Positions 48,964 to 64,000 of a stretch of 64,000 nucleotides of DNA are shown here, piece after piece. Numbering within the stretch: the first letter of the stretch is position 1; each line of letters begins with the position of its first letter. A program made the position numbers and the translations under genes. The notes beneath the pieces are model-generated. The model had not been told where the DNA came from and made no database searches. It worked only from the letters and a program-made list of their open reading frames with translations. The DNA is from Collybia mongolica (lineage: Eukaryota; Basidiomycota; Agaricomycetes; Agaricales; Clitocybaceae), in assembly GCA_013420905.1 (NCBI GenBank), contig JAAXNY010000006.1:1860001-1924000 (forward strand), in the 5' to 3' direction.

Positions 48964-49006
48964 GTTATCTTTATACATAGAACTTGAAACGGGTCCAACC
49001 AAAATT

Positions 49007-52000
49007 TCATTTTATGATGATCATAGGTGGTTCTTTGCCATCCTCCTCGAACTTCATCTTTCCGAGGACCATTAGGGATAATTCGTTCCAGTGAAGCTGT
49101 GATTCGCTCAGGATCTTCCCTCGAAACTGGTGTGCGAGAAGGGTTCCCAGTTGGGACCGAAGGAGCTTCAGGGCAACATTCGTTTTCGGTGGAATACGAA
49201 ACTTGATCTTGCGATCAATGAATGCCGAGTCTGATATCAACTGATTTGGTTTCAGTTTAGAAGAGCATAGATGACAGAAGTATACAATCTTACCCGGCAG
49301 TCGTACTCCCCACACAACAGTAGCATTGACATGTCGTCTACGGGTCCAGTTTCCCATGCATATAGCTTTTTAGAATGCCTTGTAATGAATGAGCACCTCT
49401 ATTACACCAATAAACAGCAGAAAGCATTCACATTAGCGTAAAATATGCGAGATGGTTGACGCCAAAGTCGACAGGTTTCTTCCCAAAGTTTACGGAAGAT
49501 GGATGAATAGAAGCGTGTTGGTTGTTGGAGATTGTTCGCATTTGCCCATTTGCCCAGTCGATGCCCAGGATCTTGGGAAATAAACCGGCCGTTAAAGCAG
49601 CATTGATAAGAGCGACATTTTGAGAATTGACATCCAACTCAGGGGGTACTGAAACGAAGCGTGTACGGTTTCGTCCATAGCGTGCTCTGTAATACTTGGT
49701 GATGAGAAGAGAGACAAGGTAGACGTGAGAGACGGACCGACTGAGTTCCCGTATGAAGGCTTTGTCAACTTGAATAAAGGAAGAATCAATCAGATATCTT
49801 AAAAGGTGTCAGATTGAAATCTAAAATGTTGAGAATATTGCATACCCAATAAATTGCTGGCGGAGCTCCTCAATCTGTTGGAGGTTCTGTGAACCCGAAT
49901 TAGAATACAGTCCCGAGCCGTAACGGGACCGAGTATACCTGATGGCTGAGGTAATTAGTCCGACAGAAGTTTCGAATAAACGTGGGGTTAGCGGAGGCCC
50001 GGCGCCAGCTTGCAAAGGCGTTGTGTATGGTTAAAAAGTCCGAGTTTTCTGGACGGGAATGGAAGGAAAATTAGCACCTTGATTCTACCACAACTGTGAC
50101 CCTGACCTGTTTTGAAGGAGTGTTTAGCTCGGTCAGCCTCTTGCTCGAACCCAAACGGAGTTAGGAATGGAGATTTCGAGTTCAGTGCTGCTGCGATGGT
50201 TAGAGCGGGATCCAAGCACCGAAATAAGGTGGCCGTCAACAAGAATTTTCCAAGATGAACATCAGTTGGTAATTTGCTGAGCAAGCGACCCATAGGTGTA
50301 ATCTCTTCGGATGGGGTTAGAGCCCGAACCTAAGACATAAATAGGGGGAAACATGAGTGATATAAGGATAACAGCACCTCGACAAGCATAGATATAGCAC
50401 GTTGAACATTGATGGAAACTGGAGGATCCAGCGCACGTGATAAGACATCTTCGACAGACGAGCCCAGCTTCACTTTCATAATTTTGATACGAAGGGCTAG
50501 ATCCGATAAGCTCAACCGCATCATCTCTGGAAGAGGATGTTCTGCCATCTAAGAATTCGTCAATTTAGTAGAGGTCAGATAAGACAAGTTGAACATTACT
50601 TGTGTGTCATGTCTTATTTTTGTGAAAAGATGGAAGCAAAGGCCTCGTTGCACACGTCCAGCCCTTCCTCGCCTTTGGGCCGCGTTACTTCTCGCAACGA
50701 AAGTTTCGACCAACCGACTAATTTGACGCTTTTCATCAAACCTGAAAAACGCTTTAACCGGCTTGTGTATGTTAATGAAGCACAGCGAATACCTCATTTC
50801 ACGATGTTTACCCGAGTCAATGACACAGGTTATGTCTGGTATTGTAATACCTGTCTCGGCGATGTTGGTTGCTGCGTGTCTGTAAGCATGTTTTGCCAGA
50901 TGTAGGGCAGAAGACGCACCAATGACGATTTTCCGAATCCCGGGAGGTGGGATATCGAAGACTGCACCCTGATTTTCGCTGGAGAGGGTTGAGTGAAGAG
51001 GGTATATTTTGAAGTCACTACTGTGGCCGAAAGCAGGATGCTCGTTCAAGATATCATTCAAGCGCCGGATCTCCGCAAGTCCAGGCATAAAAATCAGGAT
51101 CGCAGAAGAATAAGAGACACAAGTAAGGTCGTCAAAACAGATTCGCTGTAATATGCGGATAATGAGATCATACGGGATGAGTCGCTCGTCGAAAAGATTG
51201 ATAGTCGTTGCAGTCTCAGGTGAGTAGCGCTTTTCGAGCTTCGTTTTCTCCTCGACTCCAATGCTATCGTCATCGTCGTCTTCCCCAACGGGGTTTTCTT
51301 CAGTCCAATCGGGCCGCGCTTTTCCGCGGTAGAACTTATCATGAACTGTTTATGTATTATCAATCACTATTTCAGTAAGTATGGATGGACTCTTACCTCG
51401 TCGAGCATAGGGGGAGTTTTCAGAAATCGACCAGCTCGTATATTCTACTGCATCTTCTAAGAACTGAACGTCGACAGGGAACGTACGGCCGGGAACGTGA
51501 AGGGTTGGACATCCGCCAAAGAAGTTGGATATCTTTTCAGCATCCACGGTCGCTGACATCAATATAACTCTGCAAAACTTTATTAGATGGAGCTATGTTT
51601 GACATGTAAGTTCCATGCCTGAGATCTGGGCGCTGCTCCAGTAGGGACTTGAGAACAATTAATAAGAAATCCGATTCGATAGTGCGTTCATGGACCTAAG
51701 AAGCATTATTGGATTTGATCCATTTATAGGTGTACTTTGGTTAAGCGAACTGACTTCATCAATGATTATATGCTGCGATTAAGTTGAGAATTTAAAGGAG
51801 TGCTACTATAAAAAAAGTTTACTCACTGTGATCTCATCAAAAGCAGTGCCGTGGCCGTCCTGCCCTGTTCCCCCCTCCAGCATTCGTAGCGCAATACCAT
51901 TCGTAACAAAAGTCAATCGTGTGTTTCTCGAGGTGTTGCTTTCTAGGCGGATGGAATAGCCAACCAAAGAACTAAGAGTTCCTACAGCATTGGGGGCATC

Positions 52001-54623
52001 TCCAAGTTCTCGAGACACACCTGTATTTTAATGTCAGACACTTATGATTAGAACGAAAGATGATACAGACGGTGGGCTAAGGAGATAGCAGATATTCGCC
52101 GAGGTTCGGTGCAATATATTTTGCAAGCTCTTCCCCGCGAGAGTTGGTCCTCGAGAATAAAAGTTGGAACCTGAGTAGATTTACCACTGCAAAGTGGCAT
52201 TCAGCAAAAGTAAGGTCGACGAGCTGAACCGTTACCATCCAGTTTCACCACTGAGTACAAGGACTTGTGATTGTTCCAATATATGCACGATCTCCTGTCG
52301 ATACTGCGCAATTGGTAATAAATTTCGCTGAAGCTGTTGCTCCTTCTTTAGCAAAGCTTTCGCGACCTAGTCTTATGGCAACGTACGAGCATTTCTTGAT
52401 AACTTGGGCTCATTTGTCGAGCTCTAAATCCAGCAGCAAGTTGCTCATTAGTCATCTCGCTACTACGGGGTAAAAGTCGGTTTGTCGATGGGTTCTTGAG
52501 GTCGTCAACTGATTTTATGTTTCGACTGTCGGTCTGAAGAGTTTGTCAATGTTGTATAAGCGAAGAAGATCTTGTTGGTTCACGGACTTTGCGACCCGAT
52601 TCCAACTTAGGTTCAATAATAGAACGCAACTTAGCCCAAAGGTTGCGATTGATGAAATCATCCCTGATCTTTCTGTTTGTTTCGAGCTCATCCCAGAGAT
52701 CGCGAAAGACAGCAGGCAAAAGTCGGAAGAATGTTTGACTACCAGAGGAGGTTGAATTTCCCGCGGAAAACCCATTTGTAGGCGGATATGTGAAAGCATG
52801 GAGGGCAACAGTCGCAATATACTGCTCTGCTTGGCCTTCATCATAACACGCAACATCTTCCATCAGCCATTCATCCATTTTTCTTCCTTCCCATCGAACG
52901 CTGACACTTGCTCGCTTGGCGCGACTGAGTCCTGATAGAATGTTATACGTCACTGCCGCGTATCGGTCAGCTTTCGCGACAACTTCTTTAAGCAAGGTCT
53001 TTGGGGTACGGCCTGACCAATGTTTTGGGAGTGTCATATCACGAATTCTGATTGTCGTTCCTTGAGAGCCTATTTCGGTGGTAGGCATTTCTTCCAAAAT
53101 CTCCAACAAGCCCCCTACGCCAAAGCTCTCGTCCTCTTCGTCAAATATATCAGATGTAACTGTTAGGGGAGTCAAGGCCGGCGGCTGGAGGTTGATTGGT
53201 CGCTTTTTCAAAGCAACCGCTTCAGGAGTGGACGGTTGTGGTTTCGTTCCTCGCAACCGCTCTTGGAGTGCAAGAGCAATGGCTTTTTCACGCTCGATCC
53301 GATATAGTGCGTGAGCTTCTTTTTCATCAAAGAAATAACTATTTCGGAGAATGTCCAGCCGCTGGCGCAGGTGTTGTACCTCCGCTCTATCCAATTCATT
53401 ACGGATATGGTAACCTTGTGTGAGGTCATCATATTTGAGTTTCAACCGTGCATACTCGACTGCGGAGTCAACTGAATCAGGAGATTCCTGGCCAGAATCT
53501 GATGCGCTCGCGCTCCGGTCGAGAGAAGCAAGAATCCGGCCTTTAAGATCGGTTTTGTCTATATTTAACTGATCCTCACTGGGCGTAGATGTTGAAAGCG
53601 GATGTGATGGAACAAACGTCGGTGCGTTCGCGTCAAAAGGGGAAGTATTTTTCGGCTCAACTGTGGAAGTTGACGAATGAAATTGTGCTGGAGTGCGCGG
53701 TGTCTGCGGCGTTCGGGATTCTCTATTACCTGGAATTCTGGGGGTCCTTGGTTCAGATCCTTGGGTAAGATCTACATTGATGGTTTTAGCTATAGAGGGT
53801 TTGATATAGAGATGTCTATACATACTGCTTTGTTCTTCTAGCTCGTCTTCCGTACAGTGTAGATATAACTGTGTGGGAGTCAGCCATTGAGAGGTGAGCG
53901 ACAAAGAGTCGATTACCCATTCATACGCTTCCTCGAGATCAACACCCTGAATAGCCCGAAGGCATTCCTCGACTCTTTCTTCGGAGAAATTAAGTCGCCT
54001 AAGCACGCCATATGTGATTCCGACTCGAGCGATCGCCTTGTCTTCAGATTCATCGAGCTGTTTCTTTACTATCAGGATGTCTGTTAGTCGTTCAAACGGA
54101 TTTGTGATAACCACATACCTTCACTAATTTCTGTCTCTAATATTAATGCTATAATACGGTTTGTCATGCTCGGGTCCAATTCTAAACGAGGAAGGGATTG
54201 TGCGAAACGTCGGTCCAACTCAATGGCCTATGTCCATGAATGAGCTCAACCTGAGCTGGGGACCGTATGTGGAGTACATACTTTGACGGTTCTGTCAAAA
54301 ACACCTTGTTAGTTGGCGTTAACATAAGTGCATGAGATGTACCTGGCGACCTCCTTTTCAGTCTTTTCTTGCAGTCTGTCCACCAAGTTTTGTAACGACT
54401 GTTCCTCCACTTTGTCTGGGTCAAACTCATCGCTTGAAGACGGTTGTATGACCGGAGCATAACCCTCTTCTTTGATTTTAGCTACAAACTCTTCCTCGTC
54501 CACACTACCTGCCTTCACTTCGATTTTCACATCTTCCTCTATGTAATTGACTTTCTTTGGCACAGAGGTAGTTGCGAAGCCGCGAGCCACGGGCTTTAAT
54601 TGCGTCTTCTTCTTCTTCGCCAT
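49007..54623 (-). CDS. DEAH-box RNA helicase, DHX29/DHX57 type
   Basis: ATG 54623 ([20 protein letters not shown]). The long N-terminal part includes a UBA-like [34 protein letters not shown], and a disordered Thr/Pro-rich stretch. The helicase core follows: motif I GETGCGKSTQ (split by an intron), Ia [35 protein letters not shown] region [27 protein letters not shown] and [10 protein letters not shown]. After that come the winged-helix/HA2 region ([39 protein letters not shown]) and the C-terminal OB fold. About 1,400-1,450 residues. The architecture matches DHX29, a 40S-bound helicase that helps scanning on structured 5' leaders, and the yeast YLR419w protein. Some intron borders are approximate. 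The gene has 20 or more short introns. Confidence 0.9.
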
Positions 54624-55022
54624 TTTTATGGACCCAGAGTGGTATATATTCGAAGCCTTCTTTAATTCTTCCTCTGGCGCGTATGTACGCTATTCAACGT
54701 TGTCTTGGGGCAAACCGATAGGAGTAATGCCACCTTTCTAGATTACAGATACTTTAGTAGGAGGGATTTGCACTTTCGATGATAGGCGATGGGAAGAGAG
54801 GATCTCCTATCGGTGCATGGAATTGAGTGCACGTCGCTGAACATAAGGTCAGGATGATGGTGACATTCGGTTGCAAATTTGCTTTGGGTCAATTCTGATC
54901 GATCTGTGATCCGGATTGAATTTAGAATGCAACTTCCACCACACATACAGTATACATTATATAAAATAATTCTACATTATTCCAACAAAAGGTGAAAGAA
55001 AAAGAGATTATAATCAAACCAT
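54624..55022. other. Spacer between INO80 stop and helicase start
   Basis: About 400 bp; promoter of the helicase gene and 3' end of INO80 on the same strand. No gene seen. Confidence 0.4.
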
Positions 55023-60643
<5,621 letters not shown>

Positions 60644-61279
60644 GACTGATGAATAAAACGAAACCTCTGCGCCGAGGATTCAACGAAACCAAAGAAAGCA
60701 CTTGTATGAAAGGTTCAAGACAAGGCCTCGTGGGACCAGTGCCACAACGCCAGCAACACGGATAGTACTACAATCGTCCTGTCAGGCCGACCGATAACGA
60801 GACGAGTAAGATAGAAACAGGCGGCAACTTCAGCAAAAAGAGGTTGAGGTTGCTTAGCGTCAAATGCTAAGCTGTCGGGGTGAGAAGGGCAGGTCACAGC
60901 TATTTGACCGCTGTTTCAAACTCTTTGATCTTTTCAGGATCTTTTCGCATTTACGTTGTACGTTTCTCTTTCGCCGCAAATGGAAACTTCTCAGCAACTA
61001 CATAATCACCTTCACCTCAGTACCTCGTTTAGCCACTCCAACCAGCTCATATTCAAGTATACATCCAAGTATACATCCATCTATATAACACAAACAAGAA
61101 TTTGTTTCTTTTTTAGTCAGGACTGTTCCATAAACTGCAATACAAAACAATGATCATGCCAAAGTTCTAGTCCAATATGATGTTGTATGCATGTGTAATT
61201 CATACAACCTTCACGCCACCCGAGTAAACAAGATCGCCACGACTAAGTGCCACACAAATAGCCAGCTTAACTCAACAAC
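60644..61279. other. Spacer between fumarase stop and INO80 start
   Basis: About 640 bp. A direct repeat 'aagtatacatcca' occurs twice near 61055-61080. No gene recognised. Confidence 0.4.
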
Positions 61280-63406
61280 TTATGGGTGAAGCATCAGTTC
61301 CGGTCGCACTTTCGCATCGAATTCTTCGGGGGTCAAGAAACCAAGCGCCACTGTTGCCTCTTTGAGCGTGGTACCTTCCTTGTGGGCTTTCTTCGCGCAC
61401 TTGGCAACATCTGCGAAATAATCAGTAGGCCGTATCGTGACACTGTGGAAACTGACTATCATAGCCAAGGTGACTGTTCAGAATGGTGGCGAGCATGAGG
61501 GATTGGTTCAGGAGTGCGTTGATTCTCTTCTCGTTTGCCTGGATGCCGACAATGCAATTTTTAGTTAAGGAACGCATCCCTGGAATCACAGTGTGAATAT
61601 ATACATGACTGCTGCAGTAACTGATACACGTACCATCGGATAATAGGCGAATGCTCTGCAGGACGTTTTTAATAATTACAGGCTTAAACACATTCAGCTT
61701 TGGGTAGATGAGCCAAGGTTTTTTTTGCACAGAACAAAGCTTTACCTCGAATTGCCCACTTGCTCCGGCGATGCTAACGGTGGTTTGATTCCCCATGACC
61801 TGAGCCGCTACCATGGTAATAGCTTCACATTGTGTTGGATTGACCTTTCCAGGCATGATGCTGCTACCCGGTTCATTTTCTGGCAAGCTTAGTTCTCCCA
61901 ACCCACAACGAGGACCAGAACCAAGATAACGAATATCGTTGCCAATCTTCATCAATGAACAGGCAATCACGTTGAGGGCGCCGTGTGTCTCCACGAGAGC
62001 ATCGTGCGCAGCAAGAGCCTCGAACTAGAAACAGAACTTTTAACGGAAGATAATCATAGATATAGAGGATTATACTTTATTAGGCGCTGTTTTAAACTCT
62101 AATCCAGTAATCTTTGACACCTCAGCGGCGACCTTAACATCGAAACCTTTCTGTGTGTTCAACCCCTGTAAAATGAACTTCAGACAACAGACCCAAAATA
62201 CTGATGAAGTAGATACCGTTCCGACAGCAGTGCCCCCCTGGGCCAATAGACTCAAGCGCGGCAGGATATCCTTTACTCGATCAATGCCATTCGAAATTTG
62301 TTGAACATAACCGCTAAATTCTTGCCCTAACGTTAAAGGGGTTGCATCCTAATTGATACCATTCAGTGCCAGTCACTTTGAATGGATCCAGAACACACCT
62401 GTAAGTGGGTTCGTCCGATTTTGATAATATGATCAAATGCTTTGGATTTAGCATCCAAGGCATCACGGAGTTCAGTGAGCGCGGGAAGCAAGGAGCGATG
62501 TATCTCAGTAACTGCGGCAACATGCATCACGGTCGGGAAACTTTGGGAGAAGCACCTTGAGTACGCGTTTCGCAAGCAAGAGAATTCATACACCACATAC
62601 GTGTCGTTGCTACTTTGGCTCATGTTAACGTGATCATTCGGATGGACTGGACTTTTCGAGCCAAGTACGCCACCAAGAATCTCGATGGCACGATTGGAAA
62701 TAACCTGATAAATTCATAATCATTAACATGTAGATTATTTGTTTAAAATATATGTTACCTCGTTGGCATTCATATTGCTTTGGGTTCCACTTCCTGTTTG
62801 GAAGACAACCAGAGGAAAGTGCTCCAGTAATTTTCCAGAGATAACCTACGCAAGTTCAGGGACTAGTCGTAATCAACCATTCAACACAGTACGAACGTCG
62901 TCTGCAGCCTTTTGAATGGCTTCTCCGACCTTAGGATCAAGACCATAGGTAACGTTCACAATTGAAGCAGCCTTCTTAACAACACCAAATGCTTTAATCA
63001 GAGGAGAAGGTAGACGCTCTGCAGGTCCACCAATATCAAAATTTTGCAATGATCTAATGAAAAACTATGACTCCGGAACCAAAAGTTCTGTTGTTGGAAT
63101 CGATCGCACCTTTGCGTCTGAGCGCCCCAATAGCGATCTGCAGGAACCTCAAGATCTCCAAAGGTATCTTTTTCGATCCGATGCTGTTGGTTGGCCTACC
63201 AAGAAATGGCTGAGTTCGAATACCTGTAAAGATGTTAAAATGATCATACATACCATTTGTGAAGTCGAAAGTAGTCTGGTAGTAGTATGAACAAATCTAG
63301 GGTGAAGAAACTAATTGGTGAATCACGTGAATCAACGGTTTAGGACTTTAGCAATAAGTAACAGGTGATTCGTACATACATTGCGGGTAATTCCCAGAGT
63401 GGCCAT
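61280..63406 (-). CDS. FUM1: Fumarate hydratase (class II fumarase), mitochondrial
   Basis: ATG 63406 starts MATLGITRN and, after an intron, [19 protein letters not shown]. This Arg/Ser/Thr-rich stretch without acids is a good mitochondrial presequence. The mature part begins [20 protein letters not shown], then [83 protein letters not shown] and the class II signature [16 protein letters not shown]. It ends [20 protein letters not shown]. The signature Ser lies in the mobile loop that deprotonates the substrate. The enzyme interconverts fumarate and malate in the TCA cycle; in fungi a cytosolic pool from the same gene is common. About ten short introns. The TAA stop is at 61280-61282. Confidence 0.96.
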
Positions 63407-63909
63407 AAATGTACGGAAGCAGACAAGCAAAGTAACCAAAGCGAAACGGAATATCAAGAAAACCGACAGCAAGTAGTTGAGGTAGAAAGTGGGTGCTGGG
63501 ACTTCGGTAGGGATTTAATGAGCGGATTTTCCCGCCCGAATCCTTCCGCTCTGAAAGGTGATGGGAATGTACATTTGAGTCGTGATACGCAAAAATATTT
63601 CAAGTCCAAGGGCCGCCCCACGACATGTCGAGACCGAAGGTTGGATTCTATACCCCGAAACCCAGATCGAACCTGGACCACTTGGTCCAAATGCACTGCC
63701 CGTGATACCTTGGGAATAGATATTCTCAAAAGACTGGTTTCAGCTAATTCTGAAGTAATCATAGATATCGTTTCAGTGCTGGCGTTGATATTTAATGACA
63801 CATTCGAATGTTCGTGTCCTGTGATTCCAATGTCAAGATAATCACGTGGGAGCAATCGGGACATAAAGAACCCAAGAGTCAGACCAAGGTGAGTACGTCC
63901 TCCGTATCA
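63407..63909. other. Divergent intergenic region fumarase / PEX11-like
   Basis: About 500 bp. Two CACGTG E-box hexamers lie near 63327 (inside fumarase intron 1) and 63843. Overlapping open frames on both strands (63365-63841 plus, 63864-63454 minus, 136 codons from ATG) show no domain and are probably chance. The tail of the stretch (accaag|gtgagtacgtcc at about 63883) could be a 5' UTR donor for the next gene. Confidence 0.35.
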
Positions 63910-64000
63910 ATGGCCACCTTAGCATCCCAGGTTGTTCTCCACCCTCTCGTGTCTCAAGGTCTGAAATTTGGTTCGACGACGCTCGGTCGGGACAAGGCGA
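63910..64000 (+). CDS. PEX11-like peroxisomal membrane protein, N-terminal fragment (cut by window end)
   Basis: ATG 63910 opens MATLASQVVLHPLVSQGLKF followed by GSTTLGRDKA, then the window ends. The 'HP.V...LKF....GRDK' pattern matches the N-terminal amphipathic helix region of fungal Pex11 proteins (yeast Pex11 has HPSVTRFVKF and GREK at the same place). Pex11 shapes and divides peroxisomes. Only about 30 residues are visible, so the call rests on this motif alone. Confidence 0.6.
   Translation, partial: MATLASQVVLHPLVSQGLKFGSTTLGRDKA

Noticed and set aside
63454..63864. 136-codon minus-strand open frame, with an overlapping plus-strand frame
   Set aside because: Both strands are open over the same bases, neither has a recognisable domain, and the stretch lies in the divergent promoter region of fumarase and the PEX11-like gene.

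Overview
The window reads as nuclear DNA of a filamentous basidiomycete, probably a mushroom-forming Agaricomycete. Support: very many short introns (about 45-65 bp, GT...AG), compact genes on both strands, Ty1/copia, Tc1/mariner and Helitron-like elements, and fungal housekeeping proteins (INO80, Cbf5, Rpc37/RPC5, Fap7, eL22, a cytochrome b2-type lactate dehydrogenase, fumarase). No species is assigned. Splice models come from reading frames and splice consensus by eye.

Layout. (1) About 1-15.5 kb is a transposon nest. An old, stop-riddled copia element (1-612, 5123-6002, LTR from 6003) was hit in its pol by a younger copia element (613-5122, 218-bp LTRs, TSD 'catcc') and in its 3' LTR by a 1608-bp Tc1/mariner element with an intact DD34E transposase (6067-7674). 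Two Helitron-like elements then lie head to tail on the minus strand (8193-10203 and 10204-12555), with decayed Helitron helicase fragments. They are followed by low-complexity and unassigned DNA to about 15.5 kb. (2) About 16-64 kb is gene-dense: FAP7 (-), a multi-TM protein (+), RPC37/RPC5 (+), a large unrecognised gene (+), a J-domain membrane protein (-), a second multi-TM protein (-), a LIM protein (-), an MBD4-like DNA glycosylase with an apparent lesion (+), lactate dehydrogenase (-), a SAP-like/coiled-coil protein (+), a MAP-kinase pseudogene (-), a secreted two-cupredoxin protein (+), CBF5 (-), eL22 (+), a D-Ala-D-Ala-ligase-like ATP-grasp protein (+), a DHX29-type helicase (-), INO80 (-), fumarase (-), and the start of a PEX11-like gene (+) cut by the window end.

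Functional links are modest. CBF5 and eL22 are divergent across 245 bp and both serve ribosome production; FAP7 also acts in small-subunit maturation, but about 28 kb away. Lactate dehydrogenase and fumarase serve mitochondrial carbon metabolism. The rest is an ordinary mixed fungal gene order.

Most worth a second look: the head-to-tail Helitron pair with near-identical 5' ends carrying four TTAGTCA heptamers; the young copia element, whose three in-frame stops and two LTR differences all fit CpG deamination; a nearby MBD4-like glycosylase that appears frameshifted; the MAPK pseudogene; Tc1 TIRs that are themselves bounded by inverted 21-mers; and a fungal D-Ala-D-Ala-ligase-like gene with a GC-AG intron.
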